48,421 nucleotides of DNA, from NCBI GenBank assembly GCA_910584935.1, contig CAJUDU010000012.1, positions 1 through 48,421 on the forward strand, given 5' to 3'. The DNA comes from an uncultured Butyricicoccus sp. (GTDB lineage: Bacteria; Bacillota; Clostridia; Oscillospirales; Butyricicoccaceae). A program made the translations under genes and the position numbers. Position 1 is the stretch's first letter, and the number at the start of each line of letters is the position of its first letter. Under the pieces are notes generated by a model. That model ran no database searches and was not told the DNA's origin. It was given only the letters and a program-made list of their open reading frames with translations. Positions 33,034 through 41,552 of this stretch are shown one piece after another.

Positions 33034-33909
33034 TTATTCGATATTCTGAATCTGTTCACGGATTTTTTCAATTTCCGCTTTCAGGCTGATGACAAGGTTG
33101 GACATTGCGATATCATTTGCTTTAGAACCAATGGTATTGGCTTCGCGGTTCATTTCCTGCACCAGGAAATCCAATTTGCGCCCAATCGGCTTTGTTTCTT
33201 CCAGCATCAGCGCAAGCTGGTGCAAATGGCTGCGCAAGCGGACTGTTTCTTCATCCACCGCGGTTTTATCCGCGAAAATCGCGGCTTCTGTCAAAATACG
33301 CTGCGGATCTACTGTCATATCCGCCAAGATTTCATTCATCCGTTTTTCCAGCCGCTCACGGTAAGCGAAAACACGCTCTGGCGACCGTTTTTCCACTTCG
33401 GCTACCAATCCTAAAATGGTATCCATCCGGCTGGATACATCGGCTGCCAGCTTGCTGCCTTCCCGCTCGCGCATGGTATCGAATTCCTGTACAGCCTGCT
33501 GGAACACCTGCAAAACCGCCTGTGTCAGCGCTTCAATGTCAATCGCAACCCGTTCGCTTACCAGCACATCCGGCATCCGGGCAATGCCCATCACGCTGAT
33601 ATCATCATGTAGCTGAAAGCAGTCGCGCAGTTCCTGCAAAGCATCCAGATAGCCCCGTGCCAGTTCTTTATTTAACATAATTGCAGTTTCCTGCGTGCCC
33701 AGGCTGGTAATTGACACGAAAATATCCACTTTACCCCGTGAAATATGTGACCCTGCCGCTTTTTTCAGCGCATCTTCCAAAAAGCCGTAACTGCGCGGGG
33801 CCTTTACATTGACATCCAGGTAACGGTGGTTGACTGCGCGCAGTTCAATCAGTATTTCCCATCCATCAACCACGACCTGTGAACGGCCATAGCCGGTCAT
33901 GCTCTTCAT
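33034..33909 (-). CDS. YicC/YloC-type endoribonuclease family protein
   Basis: The YicC family are stress-linked ribonucleases. The conserved start MKSMTGYGRSQ and the ending EIEKIREQIQNIE are typical; about 291 residues. The region NHRYLDVNVKAPR near the N terminus and EMNREANTIGSKANDI near the C terminus are family hallmarks. I chose ATG 33907-33909 because it gives the conserved N terminus; two ATG codons four and five codons upstream are alternatives. It is first of the syntenic housekeeping block; the 27-base space before it leaves no room for a promoter, so transcription may read in from the DUF5685-DnaJ unit. Confidence 0.93.
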   Translation of the reverse strand: MKSMTGYGRSQVVVDGWEILIELRAVNHRYLDVNVKAPRSYGFLEDALKKAAGSHISRGKVDIFVSITSLGTQETAIMLNKELARGYLDALQELRDCFQLHDDISVMGIARMPDVLVSERVAIDIEALTQAVLQVFQQAVQEFDTMREREGSKLAADVSSRMDTILGLVAEVEKRSPERVFAYRERLEKRMNEILADMTVDPQRILTEAAIFADKTAVDEETVRLRSHLHQLALMLEETKPIGRKLDFLVQEMNREANTIGSKANDIAMSNLVISLKAEIEKIREQIQNIE

Positions 33910-33936
33910 TTTTGTCATCATCCTTTATACCATTTT

Positions 33937-34443
33937 TCATCTGCCCCGGAAAAATATGCGGAACAGCGCAATGATTCTTGAAAATATAATATCATACCCT
34001 GCGAAACCAGCAAGCGCTGCTGCAAACAGCAGCCGGTGGGGCAAGCCAAAGACACGCCCACCCAGCGGCAGCAGCCCAAGCCGCACCAGGTAAAGCACAA
34101 GCCCAGCCAACAGCCCGGCAAATGCCAGTTTGCACGCCCATTCAAGCGGCAGACAGCGGAGCTGCTCTATCCCATACTTGACCAGCGGATATAACCCGAA
34201 AAAAAGCACATAAGCTGTTACAAACCGTTTGCTGGGCACAATAAGGGCGGATAAAATACCCGTTGCGGCAAAAACCAGCAGCCCGAGCCGCACCTGCCGG
34301 TGCGCCAGCGGGATGGCAGCAACCATCCCAGCGCTGATGCAAAACGCCCAGCCCGACCATGGTGAAGCGGATGCTGTCAAAAGCAACGCAACAGACACCC
34401 CTGTCAGGATACCGCCATATGCCATACGCAGTGTCGGTTTCAC
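33937..34443 (-). CDS. Small multi-pass membrane protein, unknown function
   Basis: A 168-residue, very hydrophobic protein with about five membrane helices (for example GVSVALLLTASASPWSGWAF and LAFAGLLAGLVLYLVRLGLL) and a basic end (IALFRIFFRGR). The start MKPTLRMAYGGILTGVSVAL resembles integral S-component-like or DUF2232-type proteins in style, but no family can be assigned. The GTG start directly follows the DnaJ stop codon, so the two are probably coupled. Confidence 0.75.
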   Translation of the reverse strand: MKPTLRMAYGGILTGVSVALLLTASASPWSGWAFCISAGMVAAIPLAHRQVRLGLLVFAATGILSALIVPSKRFVTAYVLFFGLYPLVKYGIEQLRCLPLEWACKLAFAGLLAGLVLYLVRLGLLPLGGRVFGLPHRLLFAAALAGFAGYDIIFSRIIALFRIFFRGR

Positions 34444-35043
34444 TCAGCACCCGCCCCCACAACAACTGTTGCAGCAGCAGTTCATGCAAAGCATGGTGGT
34501 GCAGCAATCACACATACTCATGGAATCCATTGGGCGGTAACCGCCATAGCCCGCGCCCATATTGACCATATTCAGCGCGTTGCGGTATTCCATATTATTG
34601 GGGTCCATGGCGCAGGCCTGCATAAAGGCGGCACGCGCTTCGTCATACCAGCCTTTGCGGAAATTGATGGTGCCCATCAGATAATACCATTCTGCGTCCC
34701 GCCCTGGGCTGCGCTGCAACATTTCCTCTGCCAGCGACAGATTACCTTTGTTGATGGCATCCCGCACGCGGGCATAGGCATTGCTGCCACTGGATGCCTG
34801 CCCGCCAGCACCAGCATAGCTGCTCTGCCCTGCGGACGATTGGGCGCTGCCATTGCCTGTGCGCCCATTCATAATCATGTCATATGCTTCATTAATCTCT
34901 TTCATGCGGGTTTCCGCAAGATCAGCAAGCGGGCTGCCGACATAATTATCCGGGTGATATTTCCTTGCCAGCTCACGGTAAGCGCGTTTTACGTCATCGT
35001 CACTGGTCTGAGGGGTTACTCCAAGCACTTTATAAGGATCCAT
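34444..35043 (-). CDS. J-domain protein with a Cys-rich tail
   Basis: The N terminus is a J-domain (about 1-65: MDPYKVLGVTP, RAYRELARKYHPDNY with the HPD triad) that would stimulate a DnaK-type chaperone. A Gly/Ser/Ala linker (about 78-100) and a TPR-like helical pair (NKGNLSLAEEML, FRKGWYDEARAAFMQA) follow. The last 22 residues hold 10 cysteines (CDCC, CMNCCC, SCCGGGC), preceded by a Met-rich stretch: a likely metal-binding tail. I chose ATG 35041-35043 with GGAGG upstream, overlapping DUF5685 by 14 bases; the longer frame to 35232 lies inside that gene. Length is 199 residues. Confidence 0.9.
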   Translation of the reverse strand: MDPYKVLGVTPQTSDDDVKRAYRELARKYHPDNYVGSPLADLAETRMKEINEAYDMIMNGRTGNGSAQSSAGQSSYAGAGGQASSGSNAYARVRDAINKGNLSLAEEMLQRSPGRDAEWYYLMGTINFRKGWYDEARAAFMQACAMDPNNMEYRNALNMVNMGAGYGGYRPMDSMSMCDCCTTMLCMNCCCNSCCGGGC

Positions 35044-35914
35044 GCCTGTTTTGTCCTCCGTTCGATTGATAGGTACCGTCCAGCACCTGCCGCGTGACCA
35101 GCGGCAAGCCGAGGCGGATAATATTTTCCAAAAGCCCCTGATCCCGGCGGACATCCAGCAGCTGGAATGCACAAAAGATGTCTGCCAAGGAACGCTGGAG
35201 CGTAATTTCCATATCTTCACGCACAGGCGCAAGGGAAGGTGCTTCTAGCTGGAAACGCAGCGCAACTGGGTTATATGCGCCTGCCTGCCAATCCTCCGCA
35301 AGGTCTGCACAGGCATCAATGAGATATACCCACCGCCCTGTATGATAAAACATCTGTCGCAGGATGCGCATGGTCATTTCATCCATATGCGGCACTGCCA
35401 TCACCAGCGCCCGTGCAAAGGCATCTGCTGGCTGGTCTATGGAAGGGGTTTTTGCCTGTTCCAGCGCATATAGTTCGGCAAGGCAAGCCGCAATGGCTGT
35501 GTTTTCTTCCGGCAGGCGTGCGCAGGCTTTGTCATAGCCTGGCTTTAACAACGCACGCATGGTTTTGGCAGCAAGATATTTTGCGCCATGTTCATCCAGC
35601 AAGGTGTCGCCCAGCTTATGCCAGGTCAGCAGCACACTGAAATCCGCGGCACGCCATAGCCCCTGTCCAGGCAGACAGACCGGCTTTGAACGGACTGGGC
35701 TGACGCCGCAGCGCCGCCGCACAGTGGCAGGCTCGTCCGGTTCCAAACAGCCCAGCACCAATGCCAAAAAAACCATATCATAACTAAGGGATAAGGTATG
35801 CAGATGCCCATATTGCTCGCGGATGGCATGACATAAACCGCAGTATACCGCTTGGAAGCGTTCCACTTCTCGCATACGCAGTTCCGGCTTCACTGGGCGG
35901 ATGAATCCAAACAA
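35030..35914 (-). CDS. DUF5685 family protein
   Basis: A 294-residue, mostly helical soluble protein with the family start MFGFIRPVKPELRMREVERF and a cysteine pair in YCGLCHAIRE. Further motifs: HKLGDTLLDEHG, YNPVALRF and DACADLAEDW. The biochemical role is unknown; several conserved Cys/His/Asp positions suggest metal or cluster binding, or an all-helical enzyme fold (inference). It is first in an operon with the Cys-tailed J-domain protein and a membrane protein, a cluster seen in many Clostridia. Confidence 0.85.
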   Translation of the reverse strand: MFGFIRPVKPELRMREVERFQAVYCGLCHAIREQYGHLHTLSLSYDMVFLALVLGCLEPDEPATVRRRCGVSPVRSKPVCLPGQGLWRAADFSVLLTWHKLGDTLLDEHGAKYLAAKTMRALLKPGYDKACARLPEENTAIAACLAELYALEQAKTPSIDQPADAFARALVMAVPHMDEMTMRILRQMFYHTGRWVYLIDACADLAEDWQAGAYNPVALRFQLEAPSLAPVREDMEITLQRSLADIFCAFQLLDVRRDQGLLENIIRLGLPLVTRQVLDGTYQSNGGQNRHGSL

Positions 35915-35959
35915 TCGCCTTCCCCCTTTACACAGGTTGCCTGCAACCGTATCTAATCT

Positions 35960-35988
35960 ATTTTACAGGTTTTTTCCGAAAAACACAA
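35960..35988 (-). promoter_or_regulatory. Sigma-A promoter of the DUF5685-DnaJ operon
   Basis: TTGTGT (35983-35988), 17 bases, TAAAAT (35960-35965) on the minus strand, 46 bases before DUF5685. As there is no later clear promoter or terminator, it may also feed the yicC-remA-gmk housekeeping operon. Confidence 0.6.
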
Positions 35989-36013
35989 GCCCATGCAAGC
36001 TTTCTTCTGAAAA

Positions 36014-36050
36014 TGCCGCCTTACGGCAGTATATGCGCAAAAATGCGCAT
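36014..36050. repeat. Two short hairpins upstream of the DUF5685 promoter
   Basis: TGCCG-CCTTA-CGGCA (36014-36028) and a perfect seven-base inverted repeat ATGCGCA-AAAA-TGCGCAT (36033-36050) lie side by side just upstream of the -35 box. No gene is present in 35915-36147. They could be an operator pair or part of a decaying structured region. Confidence 0.45.
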
Positions 36051-36085
36051 TCTATCCACAAAAATGCCGGTTTCCAATACCAAAA

Positions 36086-36117
36086 CGCCCGGTGCAGCGG
36101 TATGCCGCGCCGGGGGC
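36086..36117 (-). terminator. Likely terminator of the c-di-AMP/RseC operon
   Basis: A GC-rich hairpin (CCCGG, 36088-36092, with CCGGG, 36110-36114, and an inner GCGG-TATG-CCGC) lies 31 bases past the RseC-like stop. On the minus strand it is followed by GTTTTGG. The stem has an internal loop and the T-run is short, so it is a moderate terminator. Confidence 0.5.
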
Positions 36118-36147
36118 ACGATAAAATGTTTAAAAATTATTAACTTA

Positions 36148-36558
36148 TCAGCCGATTTTAATGATGGTAAATGGGGTGCCGCCACTTTTTTTTACCTTTT
36201 TATTATAGCCCACGGCAAAAGCTACCCCGGCAATCAGCCCAATACCGCCGCAGCCACCCGCAGCGCCCTCACCCAAACCGCAAAGCGATGCCACAATAAA
36301 AAATACAAAAAACAACAGCAGCGGCAAGGTATAAACAATGGCGGCCATACGCATAAGCTGACCGTTTTCGGCTTCGATGGTGACAACATCGCCAACTTTT
36401 GCGCCCACATGGTTGATGGCAACCGCCTGAATGCGTTCCAGCGGCGCGCCGCAGCCGCCGCAATGAGCACAGTCATGCCCACAGGCACTTTGGCGCTGAA
36501 CTTCAATTTCAGCGCGTTTGGGGTCAAGGATTTTCCTGACCACAGCTTTCTGTATCAT
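36148..36558 (-). CDS. SoxR-reducing-system/RseC-like membrane protein
   Basis: A small membrane protein (136 residues) of the RseC/RsxC-associated family: a short N-terminal domain with the cysteine cluster CGHDCAHCGGCG (about 28-39), two membrane helices (YTLPLLLFFVFFIVASLCG, GCGGIGLIAGVAFAVGY) and a basic tail. Members take part in redox control near Rnf-type complexes. I chose ATG 36556-36558; the frame goes on to 36699 but that lies in the flavoprotein gene. It lies 38 bases after the flavoprotein gene, likely in the same operon. Confidence 0.87.
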   Translation of the reverse strand: MIQKAVVRKILDPKRAEIEVQRQSACGHDCAHCGGCGAPLERIQAVAINHVGAKVGDVVTIEAENGQLMRMAAIVYTLPLLLFFVFFIVASLCGLGEGAAGGCGGIGLIAGVAFAVGYNKKVKKSGGTPFTIIKIG

Positions 36559-36596
36559 AATTTCCAAGTTCCTTTCTATGGCAGCCAATGAACGTT

Positions 36597-38183
36597 TCAT
36601 CCCACTGGCGCAAATTGTTCCATAATGCGGCACGCTGCGCGCATCCCATCCACAGCGGCTGACATAATGCCGCCTGCATAACCTGCGCCTTCCCCACAAG
36701 GGATCAGTCCATCCACGGTGCGGCTATATAGGCTTTGCCCACGCGGCAGGCGCACTGGGGAGGATGTCCGGGTTTCCGGCGCTGTAATCAGCGCATCCGC
36801 GCTGTCAAACCCATGTATTTTTCTGCCGAAAGCACGCAGCCCTGTGCGCAGGCTGGCAGTGATAAAATCTGGCAGACACTGGTTCGCCCTGCCATAGACA
36901 ACGCCAATAGGATATGTCGGCTGCACACGCCCTGCTTTCTGGCTGGCACGTCCTTCCATAAAATCGCGTACAGTCTGGCAAGGTGCATGATAACTGCCAG
37001 ATAGTTGGAATGCCGCCTGTTCTATCTGCCGCTGCAAGGCAATGCCGCCGAATGGTGTACCATCGTCAAAATCCACCGGATCAAGCGAAACAGCAATCGC
37101 CGCATTGGCATTGCGCCCATCCCGCGCATGATAACTCATACCATTGGTCACAATGGTATTTTCCTCGCTTTGCGCCGCAACCACCTGCCCGCCTGGGCAC
37201 ATACAAAATGTATAGCAAGCCCGTCCGCCGTCCCGGCAGGATAAAGCATATTCCGCAGGCGGCAGCCCTGACAGTCCTGCCGCTTTGCCGTATAAAGCGC
37301 GGTTGATATCCTCCTGCAAATGTTCAATGCGCACACCTGCTGAAAACGGCTTGGGCTGCATATCAACGCCTGCTTTATGCAGCGCAAAAAAGGTATCTCG
37401 TGCGCTGTGTCCAATGGCAAGCACAGCCTGTTCACAACCAATTTCCATGCCGTCAGCAAAAAGTGCTGTCAGCACACCGTTTTTCTGTGACAGCCCTGTA
37501 ACCGGTGTGCGGAAACGTACGGTACCGCCATAAGCAATGATCGCCTCCCGCATGGCGCATACAACCGTTTTCAGGATATCTGTACCGATGTGCGGTTTTG
37601 CCATACGCAAAATCTCTGGCGGTGCGCCAAACTGCACGAGTATCCGTAAAACTTCATCACAAAGCGGATCGTTAATGCGGGTTGTCAGCTTGCCATCGGA
37701 ATAAGCACCTGCCCCGCCTTCCCCAAATTGGATATTGGAATGCAAATCCAGCGCGCCGCCTGCCCAAAACTGCCCCACTGCCTGGTCACGCCTTGCAATG
37801 GTATCCCCACGTTCCAAAACCAACGGCTGATAGCCATAACGTGCCAAAAGGAAGGCGGCAAACAACCCTGCTGGGCCGAACCCGATTACAACCGGCGGAT
37901 GTGAAAGGGGTGTTTTCCCCAATGTGGGCGCAAATGGAATCGTTTCTTTATAACGCACAGAGGGCATTTGCAGCTTTGCCGCAAATGCCTCCTCCTCTTC
38001 CAATCCATCCAATACAACCGTATAAACCTGCTGAATACGCCCATGCCGTGCATCCAATGACACGCGGTAAACCGCGGCATCCACCCCGTCGGGGGCAATG
38101 CCGCATTGCTGGCAAGCCGCTTGTAAAGCGGCTTGCTCCGGTTCGCCAAATGGCAGCCGTATGCCGGATACAAAAATACTCAT
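36597..38183 (-). CDS. COG2509-type FAD-dependent dehydrogenase, substrate unknown
   Basis: A 528-residue flavoprotein. An N-terminal domain of ~90 residues is followed by the dinucleotide-binding fingerprint VIGFGPAGLFAAFLLARYG and VLERG. Further marks: GGALDLHSNIQFGEGGAGAY, LAIGHSARDTFFAL, GVRIEHLQEDINR and a C-terminal GEGAGYAGGIMSAAVDGMRAA FAD motif (given in two parts: GEGAGYAGG, then IMSAAVDG). The physiological reaction of the family is not known. It overlaps cdaR by four bases; this neighbourhood with cdaA/cdaR recurs in Clostridia. Confidence 0.9.
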   Translation of the reverse strand: MSIFVSGIRLPFGEPEQAALQAACQQCGIAPDGVDAAVYRVSLDARHGRIQQVYTVVLDGLEEEEAFAAKLQMPSVRYKETIPFAPTLGKTPLSHPPVVIGFGPAGLFAAFLLARYGYQPLVLERGDTIARRDQAVGQFWAGGALDLHSNIQFGEGGAGAYSDGKLTTRINDPLCDEVLRILVQFGAPPEILRMAKPHIGTDILKTVVCAMREAIIAYGGTVRFRTPVTGLSQKNGVLTALFADGMEIGCEQAVLAIGHSARDTFFALHKAGVDMQPKPFSAGVRIEHLQEDINRALYGKAAGLSGLPPAEYALSCRDGGRACYTFCMCPGGQVVAAQSEENTIVTNGMSYHARDGRNANAAIAVSLDPVDFDDGTPFGGIALQRQIEQAAFQLSGSYHAPCQTVRDFMEGRASQKAGRVQPTYPIGVVYGRANQCLPDFITASLRTGLRAFGRKIHGFDSADALITAPETRTSSPVRLPRGQSLYSRTVDGLIPCGEGAGYAGGIMSAAVDGMRAACRIMEQFAPVG

Positions 38184-39448
38184 GGCTGTTCACCTGGTTC
38201 ATTGGTTTCCGCTTGCTGCGGCTGGGTGATGATAATAGAAACTTCTGCTGTATCATCTGCAATTTGAATGCCATCTTTTTCTACGGTCAGTTTCACTGGG
38301 ACAATGTGCGTGCCTGCGCCAAGTTCCGCAGAATTAAATTCTGCTTCCGCATGGATATCTGCCGCTGTCACAGCCGCAACAAGATTCGCCTTGCCTTCTA
38401 TCTGCACTTCCAAAGAAGTTGCTGCCGCAAGTGATACGGTTGGCTTTTGTTCCTCGGTATTGGCATCTTTCAGCGTAATATTGGTAATATTGATGGTACG
38501 CGGCACAGCATCTTTCACTTTTACGTTGACTTCTGCTTCTTCTGGTTCGCCTTCCATCAGTTCAATGCCGCTAGGCAGTTTGATGCTTAGTTTGAAGGAC
38601 TGCCCATCTTGCTGCACATCTTTGAGGTCAACTGTGCCAAGTGACAGCGATGCAAGCTGGGAAACCGCTTCTTTTTCACCATATACACGGATTTCTTTTG
38701 GCGTAATTTCGGTTTCCACCATATCACGTGCAAGTTCCGCAGAAGGCAGGGTTGAAACCACCAGCGGCACGCTGACCACATGGTTCAAATGAATGGCAAC
38801 TGGGATTTCCTGCTGCTCCATGGTGATATATGGCGAATCAATCAGCATATCTTGTGCTCCATAAAGCGCAGCGCGGCAATCCTGGGATGTATTTTCTGAA
38901 ACATTTTGCAAATCCACTGTCAGCAAAGCATATTCTACCGAGGCAACCGCACTTTCTGCCCCACGGATGGATATATTTTCGTTTTCTGGTTTCAATGAAC
39001 CAACCAGCCTACCATCCGGCAAACCATTCATTGTGGTGACACGTACCGGCACCTGCCGTGTTACAACGTTTTCTACTTTAAATTGCAGCCGTTGCGGTTT
39101 GAACGATACCGAGCTGGATTTGGATGCCGAAACCGAAGGCTGCATATAATAAGTGCTTGCCTCCTGGATGTCCGAAAAATCCACAGCGGCATTGACATCA
39201 GACTGTTTCAGTTCTACCACATCCTGAGTCATCCCTGTGACACTAACGTCAATTTTCGGCTCGGTTTCATTCACCAGCATCAGCCCGCGTTCCTCCAGCT
39301 TCTCCATACCATTCATTTGGACAGACAGGCTGGGGAAACGGACTGTTTTGGGTGGGTTATCATCCAAAATGACAAACGACCACAAGAAAATTGCAATTAA
39401 AATTGCCAACAGCTTTAGAAAAATATCATGTTTTTTTAAAAAACTCAT
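38180..39448 (-). CDS. cdaR: CdaR, YbbR-domain regulator of diadenylate cyclase
   Basis: CdaR binds CdaA and tunes c-di-AMP production. It has one N-terminal membrane helix (IFLKLLAILIAIFLWSFVIL) and then about four outside YbbR repeats, with recognisable beginnings such as VTRQVPVRVT, VVSVPLVVST and MNGLPDGRLVG. Length is 422 residues. It overlaps cdaA and the flavoprotein gene by four bases each (ATGA), so the three are translationally linked. glmM, commonly next in the locus, is not here. Confidence 0.93.
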   Translation of the reverse strand: MSFLKKHDIFLKLLAILIAIFLWSFVILDDNPPKTVRFPSLSVQMNGMEKLEERGLMLVNETEPKIDVSVTGMTQDVVELKQSDVNAAVDFSDIQEASTYYMQPSVSASKSSSVSFKPQRLQFKVENVVTRQVPVRVTTMNGLPDGRLVGSLKPENENISIRGAESAVASVEYALLTVDLQNVSENTSQDCRAALYGAQDMLIDSPYITMEQQEIPVAIHLNHVVSVPLVVSTLPSAELARDMVETEITPKEIRVYGEKEAVSQLASLSLGTVDLKDVQQDGQSFKLSIKLPSGIELMEGEPEEAEVNVKVKDAVPRTINITNITLKDANTEEQKPTVSLAAATSLEVQIEGKANLVAAVTAADIHAEAEFNSAELGAGTHIVPVKLTVEKDGIQIADDTAEVSIIITQPQQAETNEPGEQP

Positions 39449-40290
39449 TTTTTAGCCTTCTTCCCGGACAGGATGCCCAAACGCTTTTTCTTTTTCTCCC
39501 CGGCATCCGGGACGAGTTCTGCAACAAGGATTTCGCGCAGCGTTTCTGCGTCCAATTGGCGTTTCAGCATACCGCCAATGGCAACAGAAATCGTGCCGGT
39601 TTCTTCTGACACAACCACCACAACAACATCCGCGTTTTCACTCATGCCAACAGCGGAACGGTGACGGGTACCTAAATCCCGGCTGAGATTTAGATTTTTG
39701 GAAAGTGGCAGCACGCATCCCGCTGAATGAATACGTCCATCTCGTAAAATCATCGCGCCATCATGCAGCGGTGATTTGGGATAGAATACATTTTTAATCA
39801 GTTCCGCAGAAGGCTCCGCATCAATGCGGGTACCGGTTTTCATAATATCATCCAGCCGTTCATTGCGTTCGAACACCATCAGCGCCCCTGTTTTTGACCA
39901 GCTCATGGATTCGCACGCCAACACAGTCTGTGAAATTGCAAAATCAATTTCTGTTTCCCCATTTTCACGCCGCACCAATAGTTTGGTCACATGGCCCATA
40001 CCGATTTGTTCCAGCAGGCGGCGGAGTTCAGGTTGGAACACAATCAAAAGCGCCATCCAACTCAAATTGTTAATCCTGCCCATAACATAGCTAATCGTAT
40101 TTAAATGGGCGGTTGACGCGACAATTTGCGCCACCATTAAAATTAAAATGCCTTTGACCAGCCGCTCCGCACTGGTATTGCGCAAAAAACGTAGCAGATG
40201 ATAAATAATAAATGCGATGATAATAATGTCAATCAGGTCAGTGATGGAACCATTTTTGACATACAGCCAATATTTTTCCCAAAAATCCAT
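39445..40290 (-). CDS. cdaA: Diadenylate cyclase CdaA
   Basis: Makes cyclic di-AMP from two ATP. Three N-terminal membrane helices (about 20-95) precede the DAC domain with its two signature motifs, DGA (LHDGAMILRDGRIHSAG) and RHR (LGTRHRSAVGMSE). The 281-residue length is typical of CdaA/DacA. The C terminus is Lys-rich (KKKKRLGILSGKKAKK). It is the first gene of its operon, with a good promoter about 90 bases upstream. Confidence 0.97.
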   Translation of the reverse strand: MDFWEKYWLYVKNGSITDLIDIIIIAFIIYHLLRFLRNTSAERLVKGILILMVAQIVASTAHLNTISYVMGRINNLSWMALLIVFQPELRRLLEQIGMGHVTKLLVRRENGETEIDFAISQTVLACESMSWSKTGALMVFERNERLDDIMKTGTRIDAEPSAELIKNVFYPKSPLHDGAMILRDGRIHSAGCVLPLSKNLNLSRDLGTRHRSAVGMSENADVVVVVVSEETGTISVAIGGMLKRQLDAETLREILVAELVPDAGEKKKKRLGILSGKKAKK

Positions 40291-40375
40291 TTGTCACACC
40301 CATATATTCTTCAAATATTCCATAAGCCCTTGCTTCCCCAGATGATACGCCAATACGGGGAAAAGCGATAATGCT

Positions 40376-40404
40376 ATTTTACCATATTTCCGCCGGGCTG
40401 TGAA
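40376..40404 (-). promoter_or_regulatory. Sigma-A promoter of the cdaA-cdaR operon
   Basis: TTCACA (40399-40404), 17 bases, TAAAAT (40376-40381) on the minus strand, within the 131-base gap after the cysteine desulfurase gene. Transcription starts near 40369, giving a leader of about 80 nt. The leader contains a CCCC/GGGG hairpin near 40336-40360 without a U-run. Confidence 0.68.
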
Positions 40405-40421
40405 TAGATTTCACTGACTTT

Positions 40422-41552
40422 TCACAATTTCTGAAGGATCTCACAAAGTTTATCACAAAAATCCCGGATTTCTGTGCGTGTGTTAAAAGGACTAAAAGAA
40501 ATACGCACTGTGCCAGTATCCAACGTACCCGCGGACTGGTGCGCCAGTGGTGCGCAGTGTAGCCCTGCCCGCACACATATCCCATATTCCGCCAAGCATT
40601 CCGCAATGGTTTCACTGGCAATGCCGCTGTGCCTAAAAGATAACACCCCACCCTGCCGGATGCTTTCGGATGCTGTAAAGGTTTCGATGCCTGCTATCCC
40701 TGCAAGGCTTTCCGCCATGATTTCCCGCAGCCGCCGTTCCTGCCGCCCTGCCCTGCCGCCTTCCCGCAGGATATACCGCAGCCCAGCTGCCAACCCAGCA
40801 ATCCCTGGCACATTGGGTGTGCCGCTTTCAAAGCGGTCTGGCAATAACTGCGGCTGTTTCAATTCGGCGGACAGGCTTCCTGTGCCGCCCTGCATCAGCG
40901 GGCGTTTCAATTTGTCAGAACAAATCAGCAGCATACCAGTGCCTTGCGGGCCAAGCAGCCCTTTATGCCCAGGCATACAAATTGCCGCGGCAGACCGCAA
41001 ACGTTTTGCATTGATTTCTATTGCGCCTGCTGATTGGGATGCATCGACAATCATAGGAATCCCTGCATCCGCAAGCAGGCTGTCCAAAGCCTCCAGCGGG
41101 ATAATTCCACCAAACACATTGGACATATGATTCATAATAAACAAGTTTGCGCCGTTTTCCAGCGCATGACGTGCCGCTCGAAGCAGCCCTTCCGCATCAA
41201 ATGGCGCGCTGTGCATCACTTCATATGGGATACCGCGCTCCTCCAGTGGGCGTACAACCGAATTGTGTTCATAACCTGTAATGGCAGCATGAGTCTGCGC
41301 ATCTGTTAGCGCATGGATTGCTTGGTTGAGTGCATGGGTCGCGTTCATTGTGAAAATAACCTGTTCTGGCGCTTCCAAGCCAAACAGGCGCACCGCAAGC
41401 TCCCGGCATTCATAAACAAGCTCTCCTGCCCGCAGGGCAGGGCGGTGCCCAGAACGCCCATAACCCCCAGCACGCTGCATAGCAGCTTGCATTTCCCAAT
41501 AAACTTCGTGCGGCTTTTGCAGGGAAGTTGCCGCATTGTCAAAATAAATCAT
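40422..41552 (-). CDS. Cysteine desulfurase-type class V aminotransferase
   Basis: A PLP enzyme that takes sulfur (or selenium) from cysteine or selenocysteine. It has the IYFDNAATSLQKP start, a His/Lys PLP site (CMPGHKGLLGPQGTG), ATHALN near residue 75 and the catalytic-Cys loop CVRAGLHCAPLAH near residue 345, with HCA as in group-II SufS-like enzymes. I chose ATG 41550-41552 because AGGAGGGG lies just upstream and it overlaps the DUF3343 stop by four bases. Length is 376 residues. No suf or isc scaffold gene is adjacent; the partner is the DUF3343 protein. Confidence 0.9.
   Translation of the reverse strand: MIYFDNAATSLQKPHEVYWEMQAAMQRAGGYGRSGHRPALRAGELVYECRELAVRLFGLEAPEQVIFTMNATHALNQAIHALTDAQTHAAITGYEHNSVVRPLEERGIPYEVMHSAPFDAEGLLRAARHALENGANLFIMNHMSNVFGGIIPLEALDSLLADAGIPMIVDASQSAGAIEINAKRLRSAAAICMPGHKGLLGPQGTGMLLICSDKLKRPLMQGGTGSLSAELKQPQLLPDRFESGTPNVPGIAGLAAGLRYILREGGRAGRQERRLREIMAESLAGIAGIETFTASESIRQGGVLSFRHSGIASETIAECLAEYGICVRAGLHCAPLAHQSAGTLDTGTVRISFSPFNTRTEIRDFCDKLCEILQKL

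Noticed and set aside
34444..35232. Long form of the J-domain protein starting at 35232
   Set aside because: The extra 63 residues lie inside the DUF5685 gene in another frame; the ATG at 35043 has GGAGG and gives a standard J-domain start.
40291..40421. Possible c-di-AMP riboswitch before cdaA
   Set aside because: The leader is only about 80 nt and no ydaO-type conserved sequence or terminator is visible; only a short CCCC/GGGG stem.
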